Shown in pieces: positions 25,004-32,582 of a stretch of DNA of 36,385 nucleotides. Position 1 is the stretch's first letter; each line of letters starts with the position of its first letter. This stretch comes from an uncultured Prevotellaceae bacterium. Its GTDB lineage: Bacteria; Bacteroidota; Bacteroidia; Bacteroidales; Bacteroidaceae. The stretch lies in the NCBI GenBank assembly GCA_902767775.1, contig CACXIP010000024.1:95032-131416 (forward strand), read 5' to 3'. Under the pieces are notes generated by a model. It did no database searches. It had not been told where the DNA came from and saw nothing but the letters and a program-made list of their open reading frames with translations. The translations under genes and the position numbers were made by a program.

Positions 25004-26474
25004 CGGTCAGTATTTGGTATATCTTTTCCATCTCCACATGCTGGCGCACATGAAGGGCAAGTTTGTCATATTGTTCTTCCTTGAAAGCCTGGTAATCGAA
25101 TGGTTTTCCAGCCTGTTCGATTTTCTCAGAGAATGGTGAGAGCAGGAAATCGACAAACGGGGCGTTGTCCAATATGCCATGGACATATGTGCCCATGCAT
25201 TTCTGGTCGACCATATAACCATCGTCGCTGCCATCCTCGAGATGGAGCAAAGGCGATGGTTTCGCATCACCAAAAGGACGGGTCTCACCCATGTGTATCT
25301 CATATCCGCGGCCATATTCGCATCTCACTTGCCTGGTTGTCTTTTCATTGCTCATGTTGGTGGTGATGGGCAACAAGCCCAGTCCCGGCAAGCGCTCTAT
25401 GTCTCCCTCTTGGTGGTCAGGGTCGCAAACCTCGATGCCCATCAGTTGGTAACCGCCGCAGATGCCAAGGACGGTGGCTCCACGGCGATGTGCCTTGATG
25501 ATGGCCTGAGCACATCCGTTGCGTCGCAGTTCGTATAGGTCGTGGAGGGTGGATTTCGTACCAGGCAGGATGATGATGTCTGCCTTGCCGATATCCTCCA
25601 CATTATTGGTATAAAAGAGGTGGACGCGCGAGTCTTGCTCCAAAGAGTCAAAATCGGTGTAGTTGGACAGGTGCTGCAACATCACAACGGCGATGTTCAC
25701 CTTTCCACGTACTGACGACATGGATTTCTGTGCCAGTGCCACACTGTCTTCTTCCTCGATATGGATATCTTTATAATATGGTACCACTCCCAGAACGGGA
25801 ACACCGCAGATGTCTTCAAGCATTTTCCGACCCTCCTCGAACAGTCTCATATCGCCCCGGAACTTATTGATGATGACACCCTTGATGAGCTTTCGGTCCT
25901 CGGGTGTCTGCAATGCGATGCTGCCATAGACCGATGCAAAAACGCCTCCTCTGTCGATATCACCCACAAGGATGACATCGGCATGAGCATGACGTGCCAT
26001 CGACATATTCACCAAGTCCCTGTCCCTTAGGTTGATTTCAGAAATGCTTCCCGCACCCTCCATGACGATGGGGTTGAACCTTTCTGCCAGGCGGTCGAAT
26101 GCACAACACACTTCTTTTCTGAAATCGATGTCAGAATTGCCCCGTCGCCAGTAGTCATAAGCATTTTTGTTGCCGATAGGTTTGCCGTTGAGCACCACTT
26201 GCGAGGTATGGTCAGACTGCGGTTTGAGCAGCAGTGGATTCATGTCTGTGTGACAAGGTATCCCCGCCGCCTCAGCCTGCACCGCTTGAGCACGACCGAT
26301 TTCCAACCCCTCGGGAGTGGCAAAGGAGTTGAGTGCCATATTCTGTGCCTTGAAGGGAGCAGGCTGGTAACCATCTTGTTTGAAGATACGGCAGAAAGCG
26401 GCGGCAATGATGCTCTTGCCTACATCACTGCCCGTACCGGCAAACATGATGGGATGAAGTCTATCTTTTCTCAT
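24996..26474 (-). CDS. cobQ: Cobyric acid synthase (CbiP/CobQ)
   Basis: This 492-residue glutamine-dependent amidotransferase amidates four side chains of adenosylcobyrinic acid a,c-diamide. The N-terminal synthetase domain shows the P-loop-like FAGTGSDVGKS (residues 11-21), FKAQNMALNS (41-50), PLLLKPQSDHTSQV and VMEGAGSISEINL near 137. Other core motifs are DIDRGGVFAS near 172 and NKFRGD near 203. The C-terminal class I glutaminase domain has LPGTKSTL near 303, the nucleophile Cys339 in LGICGGYQLMG, and the His motif YVHGILDN. It lies between the adenosyltransferase and cbiB with overlaps of 14 and 8 bp, consistent with coupled translation in pathway order. Confidence 0.96.
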   Translation of the reverse strand: MRKDRLHPIMFAGTGSDVGKSIIAAAFCRIFKQDGYQPAPFKAQNMALNSFATPEGLEIGRAQAVQAEAAGIPCHTDMNPLLLKPQSDHTSQVVLNGKPIGNKNAYDYWRRGNSDIDFRKEVCCAFDRLAERFNPIVMEGAGSISEINLRDRDLVNMSMARHAHADVILVGDIDRGGVFASVYGSIALQTPEDRKLIKGVIINKFRGDMRLFEEGRKMLEDICGVPVLGVVPYYKDIHIEEEDSVALAQKSMSSVRGKVNIAVVMLQHLSNYTDFDSLEQDSRVHLFYTNNVEDIGKADIIILPGTKSTLHDLYELRRNGCAQAIIKAHRRGATVLGICGGYQLMGIEVCDPDHQEGDIERLPGLGLLPITTNMSNEKTTRQVRCEYGRGYEIHMGETRPFGDAKPSPLLHLEDGSDDGYMVDQKCMGTYVHGILDNAPFVDFLLSPFSEKIEQAGKPFDYQAFKEEQYDKLALHVRQHVEMEKIYQILTDD

Positions 26475-26967
26475 ACTTCAATGCCAATATAAAGAGGTAG
26501 TCAGACAAACGGTTGAACATGACGGGGATGCTCTCATCCACTGGATGTTGTCTATGGAGCGTCCACAGTCGCCTTTCCACAGTGCGAGCCTCAGTGCGTG
26601 CCAGGTGCAAACGGGCCGACAGCATGCCACCATCTCCGGGGATGACAAATCCTGTTGGCGAGGAAATGGCATCAATGGCTTGCTCCATCAATTTTGTCAT
26701 CTCCTCGGTATGCAAAGGTCTTGGGTTAACCTCATCATCTGGAGTGGCAATGTGGCTCATGACGGTCATCAGTTCCTGTTGCACACGGTAGAGGAGCAAT
26801 CGGTCGGTTTCTTCTTCTTCCATCATGCAGCGCACCATCCCCAGACAGGCGTTCAGATGGTCGATTTGCCCATTGACCTCTATGCGCATGTCATCCTTGG
26901 GAACTCTTGTTCCGCCTCTCAGACCGGTCATTCCCTTGTCACCTGTCTTGGTGTATATCTGTTTCAT
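26461..26967 (-). CDS. Cob(I)yrinic acid a,c-diamide/cob(I)alamin adenosyltransferase, PduO type
   Basis: This 168-residue cytoplasmic enzyme transfers the 5'-deoxyadenosyl group of ATP to reduced cobalt of corrinoids. The PduO-type N-terminus KQIYTKTGDKGMTGLRGGTRV binds ATP. The family's later motifs ARTEARTVERRLWTL near residue 120 and FNRLSDYLFILAL near 150 are intact. The ATG at 26967 was chosen because family members start just before IYTKTGDKG; an upstream in-frame ATG at 27003 would add 12 atypical residues and deepen the overlap with cbiA from 29 to 65 bp. Its position between cbiA and cbiP matches the order of reactions. Confidence 0.93.
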   Translation of the reverse strand: MKQIYTKTGDKGMTGLRGGTRVPKDDMRIEVNGQIDHLNACLGMVRCMMEEEETDRLLLYRVQQELMTVMSHIATPDDEVNPRPLHTEEMTKLMEQAIDAISSPTGFVIPGDGGMLSARLHLARTEARTVERRLWTLHRQHPVDESIPVMFNRLSDYLFILALKYEKR

Positions 26968-28213
26968 AGATTTGGTAAAGATGGGTGTAACTTGCCAAAA
27001 CATTTTTGTATCTCATGATGGGCGTGTCGACTGGTTCTCCCTTGGCGTTGACAACCTGTGTGATACTTTGGGGAGTGCTGTCCAGGAATTGTGTATAATG
27101 GAACTCGTGTCCTCGGTATTCCCTGCCATCCAGCATGAAGCGACGGTAGCCCAATGAGAGTTTGCGGTCTTGTTTTCTTGCTGTAATGGTATATGGCAAC
27201 ACACCACACATCGGGTATTCACCTTCATCGTTGGCAATGCTTTGGCAGAGATACATCATTCCTCCGCACTCAGCAACGATATGACCTCCATTTTCCGCAA
27301 ACTGGCGGATGGCAGTACGAGCCCTCTCGTTCTGGGCAAGTGCATCGAGGTGCTTTTCTGGGTATCCGCCTGGAAGATAGAGCAAGTCGCTCTCCTCCAA
27401 GCATGGCATCTCCGTCTCGGGGTCAAAAAACGCCACATTATGGAAAGCGTCTAATGTCTCTTGATAAACGAATGAAAAAGACTCCTTGTTGCGGGCCACC
27501 ACCAGTCTTGGACTATTTTTTGCCTCCCATTCAGCAGTTATCTGAAACGTTGTTTCCGCTCCAAGGGCGAGCAAACGTTGCCAGTCGACATTCTCCTCCA
27601 ACATTCTGGTCAGTGTTTGTGACTCAGGCATATCAGAAAAGTCGAGTCCGAGATAGCGTGAGTTCTGTTCCAAGTCGGGATGGTTGGGCAGCATCCCATA
27701 ACAATCCAATCCGATGTCATCGCACACCTGACGAAGCATATTTAGATGACGTTTCGAACCCACCCTATTGAAAATGACTCCGCAGATATGCACATCTTTC
27801 CGAAAATGGACAAAACCAGAAAGCAGAGCTGCCAAGGAATAGGCCGTCCGCTTGGCATCTACCACCAAGACTATGGGCAGTCCCAATGTCCGCGCTATTT
27901 CCGCAGAGGAACCGAAGTCGCGGTCATAGCCATCAAACAGTCCCATCATGCCCTCTACAACACATACGTCAGCCTCCCTGCCGTAAAGGGCAAATAGGTT
28001 GCACACATGTTCCGGTGATGCCATGAATGTGTCGAGATTGATGCTCGGTCTGCCACAAACCAATTCATGAAACTTCGTGTCGATATAGTCGGGTCCGCAT
28101 TTGAATGGCTGTACCCTTTTCCCTTTGGCGGAGAAGAGTGCCATCAGTCCGCGGGCAATGGTGGTCTTACCTGCCCCGCTTGTGGGTGCCGCTATCATAA
28201 AACTCGGTTTCAT
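26939..28213 (-). CDS. cbiA: Cobyrinic acid a,c-diamide synthase (CbiA/CobB)
   Basis: This 424-residue amidotransferase amidates the a and c side chains of (cobalt-containing) cobyrinic acid. The ATP-binding start is AAPTSGAGKTT (residues 8-18), followed by KCGPDYIDTKFH near 38, VEGMMGLFDGYD near 87 and LPIVLVVDAKRTAYSLAA near 112. The glutaminase half has LLYLPGGYPEKHLDAL near 277 and the nucleophile Cys316 in IVAECGGMMYLC. The ATG at 28213 gives the normal family N-terminus; an in-frame ATG at 28249 lies within the promoter. It is the first gene of the biosynthetic operon. The transcript appears to start within a few bases of the start codon, so no leader and no riboswitch is available at this promoter. 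Confidence 0.94.
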   Translation of the reverse strand: MKPSFMIAAPTSGAGKTTIARGLMALFSAKGKRVQPFKCGPDYIDTKFHELVCGRPSINLDTFMASPEHVCNLFALYGREADVCVVEGMMGLFDGYDRDFGSSAEIARTLGLPIVLVVDAKRTAYSLAALLSGFVHFRKDVHICGVIFNRVGSKRHLNMLRQVCDDIGLDCYGMLPNHPDLEQNSRYLGLDFSDMPESQTLTRMLEENVDWQRLLALGAETTFQITAEWEAKNSPRLVVARNKESFSFVYQETLDAFHNVAFFDPETEMPCLEESDLLYLPGGYPEKHLDALAQNERARTAIRQFAENGGHIVAECGGMMYLCQSIANDEGEYPMCGVLPYTITARKQDRKLSLGYRRFMLDGREYRGHEFHYTQFLDSTPQSITQVVNAKGEPVDTPIMRYKNVLASYTHLYQIYETDIHQDR

Positions 28214-28218
28214 CACTG

Positions 28219-28250
28219 CAAAAGTACGATTAAGCGAGCGAAAAGCCAAA
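28219..28250 (-). promoter_or_regulatory. Promoter of the cobalamin biosynthetic operon
   Basis: On the minus strand, TTTG (28250-28247), a 20-nt spacer and TACTTTTG (28226-28219) fit the consensus. The -7 box ends only 5 bp before the cbiA ATG at 28213, so the message should be leaderless or nearly so. Confidence 0.65.
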
Positions 28251-28302
28251 TATTATTTGAGCTTTTCCGAGCATGAGTACTTTAGGCGAAGCTCTATTTC
28301 AA

Positions 28303-28357
28303 CACAGAGGCACAGAGTTACAGAGATTTTTCTTTTTTCTTAGTGCCCTCTGTATCT
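28303..28357. repeat. Imperfect inverted repeat with CAGAG direct repeats
   Basis: CACAGAGGCAC at 28303-28313 can pair with GTGCCCTCTG at 28343-28352 with one bulge, around a T-rich centre. CAGAG occurs three times between 28305 and 28325. It resembles the dispersed CTCTGTG-type hairpin repeats common in Bacteroidales genomes. No gene is seen in 28251-28581. Confidence 0.6.
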
Positions 28358-28581
28358 CTTTCCAGAGCTTGAGTTGCATTATTATTCTCTCCACAAAAAT
28401 TCTCAATGCATAATCTAATCCTACTAAAAAGCCCTTTCTCTTGAAAAAGGATAATTCCGTAATGACTTTCTATAATTTTGCAGTGGAACTATATACCTGT
28501 TAACCCCGAATATAATTTAAGTTAATTGTCCTTAAGTAATGGATGTTGATTACTTGTATGTTTTATTTGGCTAATTTAATA

Positions 28582-28669
28582 GAATTGAGTAATTTCGCAG
28601 CGAGAATTGAGTAATTTCGCAGCGAGAATTGAGTAAAATTTCAATGAGAATTGAGTAAAATATACAATC
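28582..28669. repeat. Four tandem 22-bp repeats
   Basis: GAATTGAGTAA starts at 28582, 28604, 28626 and 28648, an exact 22-bp spacing. The first two units are identical over the full 22 bp (GAATTGAGTAATTTCGCAGC plus 2 bases) and the last two carry an AT-rich variant. The array ends just before the ATPase remnant at 28679. Confidence 0.92.
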
Positions 28670-28678
28670 GTTTTGAGT

Positions 28679-28768
28679 ATGACTTATATACGAAAGCAAT
28701 ATCACACACTCCGGGAGCGCATTCTTGAACCAAGGCGCTTTATGCAGATATTGGCAGGACCGAGCTGA
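28679..28768 (+). pseudogene. N-terminal remnant of an AAA (AAA_14/DUF4143-type) ATPase
   Basis: An ATG-started frame of 29 codons reads MTYIRKQYHTLRERIL, then EPRRFMQILAGPS and a stop. I recognise this as the start of the Bacteroidota AAA_14/DUF4143 ATPase family, in which EPRRF.Q.LAGP is followed at once by the Walker A text RQVGKTT. Here the frame is cut exactly before Walker A by unrelated sequence containing a hairpin, so nothing functional can be made. The intact gene was presumably lost by deletion or by insertion followed by decay. The assignment rests on recall of the family N-terminus and a short match, so it is moderately sure. Confidence 0.6.
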
Positions 28769-28785
28769 GCAACTTTTGTTGCTCA
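28766..28785. repeat. Perfect 8-bp stem hairpin at the truncation point
   Basis: TGAGCAAC and GTTGCTCA flank a TTTT loop. The left arm contains the stop codon that ends the ATPase remnant. No T-run follows, so it is not an obvious terminator. A second, looser inverted repeat (GGAAT...AGGT with ACCT...ATTCC) lies at about 28820-28851. The rest of 28786-28914 holds no gene and no clear promoter for the next gene. Confidence 0.7.
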
Positions 28786-28914
28786 GGAACTTATAAAAAT
28801 GTTTAACTAAAGTGCTGCGGAATTTAGGTAGTAATAACCTAGTTTATTCCATCAATCATGTCATCTTCATCATAATTCAATCATTATCAAAGTAAAACTA
28901 ACAACCCAATAATT

Positions 28915-30552
28915 ATGGAAAAAACACTTTCCCCGGTGATTCAAAACCTTATCGCCAATATGGTTTATGTCGAGGGCGGTACCTTCACTATGGGCGCCAC
29001 CTCAGAACAGGGTAGCGATGCTAATTCTGACGAAAAACCCTCCCACAGCGTGTGTCTTAGTTCATTTTCTATAGGCCGCTACGAGGTCACTCAGGAAGAG
29101 TGGGAAGCCGTCATGGACAACAACCCCTCGAGATTCAGAGGTGCCAAGCGTCCAGTAGAAAATGTGAGTTGGGATGACTGCCAGTCATTCATTCGTAAGT
29201 TGAACACGATGACAGGCATGGATTTCCGTCTGCCCACAGAGGCCGAGTGGGAGTATGCCGCCCGTGGTGGCAACAAGTCTGGAAACAAGAAGTTTTCTGG
29301 TTCTGGTAAAATCGGCTCCGTGGCGTGGTACAGTGGCAACAGTGACAAGGCTACCCACCCTGTGGGTCAAAAAAATCCCAATGAACTTGGCCTTTACGAC
29401 ATGTCTGGAAACGTAAATGAATGGTGCTCTGATTGGTATGGTGCAGATTATTACGGTGTTTGTGCTTGTGCGGATTCTCCGCAAAACAACCCCAAGGGAC
29501 CTGAGGGCGGTGCGCGTGTCCTTCGTGGTGGCAGTTGGTTCGAAAGAAACAAGTCTTGCCGTACCTCTGCACGTAAATCTCTCCATCCGTTGTACCGCCA
29601 ATTCCCTGGCTATCCTGGCACCAACGGACTGCGGATAGCCCTTTCTCAGTCATCCACTACACAACAACCAGTCAAGCCTGTTCGTGAAGATTTTATGGAA
29701 GATGAGTCTGCCCAGCTTCAGCAAACTCAATTAGGTAGCACCAAAGATGACTCCGCCGTAATGCAACTATCCCCTGTGATTGAAAATCTTATCGCCAATA
29801 TGGTCAATGTGGAGGGCGGTACCTTCACTATGGGTACCATCCCAGAGCCGGGTCGCGCTGCTCTTTCTAATCCAGAAGAACTCGCCCACAACGTTAGTCT
29901 TAGTTCATTTTCTATAGGCCGCTACGAGGTCACTCAGGAAGAGTGGGAAGCCGTCATGGGCAACAACCCCTCACATTACAAAAATGCAAAAAATCCTGTG
30001 GAGAGTGTGAGTTGGGATGACTGTCAGATTTTCATCGACAAACTTAATGAGATGACAGGCAAAAAGTTCCGCTTGCCCACTGAGGCCGAGTGGGAGTATG
30101 CCGCCCGTGGCGGCAGTAAGATATGTTCTGATAAAGAGTCTGCGACACAACCTATAGATCAACAATTTGGCAAAACTCGTAAAAAGCGTGGCCCAAAGCG
30201 CTATAAATATGCCGGCTCTAATGTTATTGACTCTGTGGCATGGTATAACGGCAATAGTAACAATACTCCCCACCCTGTGGGCCAAAAGAATCCCAATGAA
30301 CTTGGCCTTTACGATATGTCAGGCAACGTATTTGAATGGTGCTCCGATTGGTATTGTTGGAACTATTATAAAAGTTCTCCACAAAACAACCCCAAGGGAT
30401 TCTCTGAAGGTTGCTCTTACCGCGTCTATCGTGGCGGCAGCTGGAACAAGAGTGACAACAATTGCCGTGTTTCTTGCCGGACGCAGATGCTTGGTATGGA
30501 CGGCAAGCCGTCGCTCCGGTCAAGCAGCATTGGCCTACGGCTCGCTCTTTAG
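28915..30552 (+). CDS. Tandem formylglycine-generating-enzyme-like (SUMF1/FGE-sulfatase) domain protein
   Basis: This 545-residue protein has two FGE-like domains, about residues 15-245 and 295-545, joined by a Gln/Asp-rich linker. Each has the family sequence order: VEGGTFTMG, IGRYEVTQEEWEAVM, PVE.VSWDDCQ, FRLPTEAEWEYAARGG, NELGLYDMSGNV.EWCSDWY, a RGGSW block and a C-terminal GLR.AL. It has no signal peptide, so it is probably cytoplasmic. Neither domain shows the paired catalytic cysteines of true formylglycine-generating enzymes in a convincing position, so it is more likely a binding protein or another member of the fold (PvdO/EgtB relatives). Long stretches are identical between the two halves at the DNA level, which indicates recent duplication or gene conversion. 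Function is unknown. Only 39 bp separate it from the IS982 remnant. Confidence 0.85.
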   Translation: MEKTLSPVIQNLIANMVYVEGGTFTMGATSEQGSDANSDEKPSHSVCLSSFSIGRYEVTQEEWEAVMDNNPSRFRGAKRPVENVSWDDCQSFIRKLNTMTGMDFRLPTEAEWEYAARGGNKSGNKKFSGSGKIGSVAWYSGNSDKATHPVGQKNPNELGLYDMSGNVNEWCSDWYGADYYGVCACADSPQNNPKGPEGGARVLRGGSWFERNKSCRTSARKSLHPLYRQFPGYPGTNGLRIALSQSSTTQQPVKPVREDFMEDESAQLQQTQLGSTKDDSAVMQLSPVIENLIANMVNVEGGTFTMGTIPEPGRAALSNPEELAHNVSLSSFSIGRYEVTQEEWEAVMGNNPSHYKNAKNPVESVSWDDCQIFIDKLNEMTGKKFRLPTEAEWEYAARGGSKICSDKESATQPIDQQFGKTRKKRGPKRYKYAGSNVIDSVAWYNGNSNNTPHPVGQKNPNELGLYDMSGNVFEWCSDWYCWNYYKSSPQNNPKGFSEGCSYRVYRGGSWNKSDNNCRVSCRTQMLGMDGKPSLRSSSIGLRLAL

Positions 30553-30591
30553 TTCTTCCTTCTCCCAAAGTGTCTATACCTGTTGGATGAA

Positions 30592-31032
30592 TTAAAATAA
30601 AGCATACTTAACTTGCCCTATAGGCTTATCGGTCTTTCCCATCTGACACCTGGCGGCACGGGCATTCTGACAGACTTTCACGGGCTTGGAGTCAATGCTG
30701 AAAACGGTCTCACCGCCATCGATGGCCTTTGCAATGGATTGGCGGATATCCTCCCCAAGTCTCATGGTCAGCTTACGGCGCTGGTTGTACTGGCGACGGC
30801 TGATCAGATTGGGAATGGCATCCGGACAATCACTGTTCAACCGATTGAAAAGATAGTTCTCGCTGTCAATACTGAATGCCTCAGCTGTGATGGAAAGTGC
30901 CACGACCTCCAAGTCGGAGAACGTGGGGACAACACCGCGACGAGGAACATTTCCCTTCTCGTTTACTTGATTTCCTGCAAATTGTTTGCATATCTCAAGG
31001 ATTTTTCTGAAATTTGTAACGAAGTTGCGCAT
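30592..31032 (-). pseudogene. Truncated IS982-family transposase
   Basis: The 146-codon frame matches the N-terminal half of IS982 transposases: FSDLEVVALSITAEAFSIDSENYLF near residue 40, then SRRQYNQRRKL and FSIDSKPVKVCQNARA, which contains the first catalytic Asp. Family members are about 290-300 residues. Here the sequence stops after KPIGQVKYALF and the other catalytic residues are absent, so the element is dead. An in-frame ATG at 31098 exists, but MRNFVTNF at 31032 is the usual kind of start. The right-hand end of the element may lie near 31060 (ACCACTAAGTTGCTAAAAA); no matching left end was found, consistent with a 3' deletion. Confidence 0.85.
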
Positions 31033-31157
31033 ATCTACGATAATAGTACTTAATAGTTTAGAGACCACTAAGTTGCTAAAAATCAATGACATGTGCATCT
31101 TTTTTCATAAAAATATTTTACAAATTCAATTCAGCCAACGAGTCTATCATACCAGAT

Positions 31158-31197
31158 AAGGCGGTTCCTAATTCCAGGAGCCGCTTTATTTATTTGT
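31158..31197 (+). terminator. Hairpin with T-rich tail, possible terminator
   Basis: AAGGCGGTTCCT (31158-31169) pairs with AGGAGCCGCTTT (31176-31187) with one mismatch and a G-T pair, around a 6-nt loop, followed by ATTTATTTGTT. It looks like an intrinsic terminator for plus-strand transcription, yet no intact plus-strand gene lies just upstream. It may be left over from a gene disrupted by the IS. Confidence 0.55.
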
Positions 31198-31212
31198 TAA
31201 TTAACTATAACC

Positions 31213-31461
31213 AAATCTTAAACTTTGTTGTTCCTCGACCACTTTATGATTGTCAAAAAATCCAACAAAGCGACAACAGAGAATCCATTATCGGGTAATA
31301 AAAAGTTATACTTCGTATGAAAACAGGCGGCACCTCAGGAAAGAAAAACTTCGTTTTTACTTTCCATTCGGTTTGCACTGTTTTTGTACCGTTTAAAATG
31401 GGGCATTTTCAATCGTCATTGACTGTCAGGGACTTACATAATTACAAAGAAGTTCCATATG
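31213..31461 (+). repeat. Direct repeat copy 1 flanking the AbiE pair
   Basis: About 249 bp closely match 33535-33949, in the same orientation, on the other side of the AbiE genes. Shared blocks include TCGGGTAATAAAAAGTTATA, then CTTCGTATGAAAACAGGC, GGTTTGCACTGTTTTTGTAC and TTGACTGTCAGGGACTTACA. Identity ends at TTCCATATG. Where copy 2 has an insertion, this copy has a small hairpin (GGAAAG...CTTTCC around AAAAAC/GTTTTT, 31338-31365). No gene is recognised in 31033-31517. Confidence 0.93.
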
Positions 31462-31517
31462 GAGGACACGGTGCAGTGAATCAAGAACTCCGTTCCCGTG
31501 ATTTAAACGGTTATAGC

Positions 31518-32582
31518 CTATCCAATCAGTTGTATTTCATTCAGATAAAAGAAGGCCTCGGGATGTGACTTTTTAAGTTTGTTGAGTTTGGTGGGCATAG
31601 GGTGTTGAAGAGTCTGTGATGCTAACGTACCTATATCGTTTGGAGTATAGTGTCGTATCCCGTTAGTTCCCTTCTCCAAAAGTCGACTGAGATAAGCCAC
31701 TTTGGCAGCATTGATGATGGCAGAATCCAAGGTGTACTTCTCGCTGTGAATGAAATTGCCAATACGACTAATACCATCTTGCAAGAGTTTGTATTCCTCA
31801 GGATTCACCAAACCGCGCATACATATGGTGATGGCCGTCTGGTAGATGTCATCAAGCACTTGTTGAATGTCATTTGATGGCAGGTTGCGATATTGCAATT
31901 CCACCTTGGCAAACTTCAGGAAGGTCTGGCGGGTAACAGAGATGTTTTCGGTGATGTCAAACAGCGAGGCTACGTCAAAGAGCTGCTTGATAATCTCCAT
32001 CGTACATTTCTTCTGGCCCTTGAAAAATGGGATGCCCGTTGTGTGCGGAGCGAAAGCCGTCAATTTGTCGCCCAACAAATCCTCATGGCTCGGCAAACTG
32101 ACCGTGACGAGAGGTTCGTCTATCATCAGCAACGGACTCTGTATGGGTAGCGACACGATCTGGGAATAGTGCGTTTCCTCGAAGAGCACGTCAAGTAGTA
32201 TCTTGTCCTGTCCTCCCTTACCGGGATAGCTCACTTCGTAGTAGAATTTGGCGTGTTGCTTCGGGACTTCTGTGCGCGATATGCGCTCCACGAGTTCCAC
32301 TTTGCCAAAGCCGTATTCTTCGGCATACTGGCTGAGATATTCCTCTATGATGGTTCCTGGAGGACAGATGATATCAATGTCTATTGACAATCGTTTGCTG
32401 GTGTTCAGATGAAGCATCAGCGAACTGCCGCCCTTGAAGATGAAAGGACAGCCTGAGCGAGCCAGTGCTTCAAGCAACGAAAAGGCACGGATGGTCTTTT
32501 CAACCAATGCAATGTCGCGGATACCCATTTGGCGGGCGGCTTCGGTTATCCACTCAAGGCTTCTACTCTTGGGATTGATCAT
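31518..32582 (-). CDS. AbiEii/AbiGii-type nucleotidyltransferase toxin
   Basis: This 354-residue protein is a nucleotidyltransferase-fold toxin of the AbiE type. The motif FIFKGGSSLMLHL (residues about 48-60) followed by RLSIDIDI (64-71) gives the glycine-rich loop and the paired Asp metal ligands. A later DKLTAFAPHTTG segment (about 192) matches the conserved K/TA..P region of the family. AbiEii toxins modify nucleic acid targets such as tRNA and cause growth arrest or phage abortive infection unless the AbiEi partner represses and counters them. Its start overlaps the upstream partner by 20 bp, so the two form one bicistronic unit. The pair is flanked by direct repeats, which suggests the unit arrived as a cassette. 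Confidence 0.9.
   Translation of the reverse strand: MINPKSRSLEWITEAARQMGIRDIALVEKTIRAFSLLEALARSGCPFIFKGGSSLMLHLNTSKRLSIDIDIICPPGTIIEEYLSQYAEEYGFGKVELVERISRTEVPKQHAKFYYEVSYPGKGGQDKILLDVLFEETHYSQIVSLPIQSPLLMIDEPLVTVSLPSHEDLLGDKLTAFAPHTTGIPFFKGQKKCTMEIIKQLFDVASLFDITENISVTRQTFLKFAKVELQYRNLPSNDIQQVLDDIYQTAITICMRGLVNPEEYKLLQDGISRIGNFIHSEKYTLDSAIINAAKVAYLSRLLEKGTNGIRHYTPNDIGTLASQTLQHPMPTKLNKLKKSHPEAFFYLNEIQLIG

Noticed and set aside
28251-28914. A second cobalamin riboswitch for the biosynthetic operon
   Set aside because: I looked on the minus strand for the conserved aptamer core (CCCGCA.CTGT and AGTCAG.A.ACC) and did not find it.
28915-30552. True formylglycine-generating enzyme activity
   Set aside because: The paired active-site cysteines expected in active enzymes are not evident, and no sulfatase gene is nearby.
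31317-31568. Plus-strand 83-codon frame in repeat copy 1
   Set aside because: No family features; it runs through a hairpin and non-coding repeat and is not kept in copy 2.
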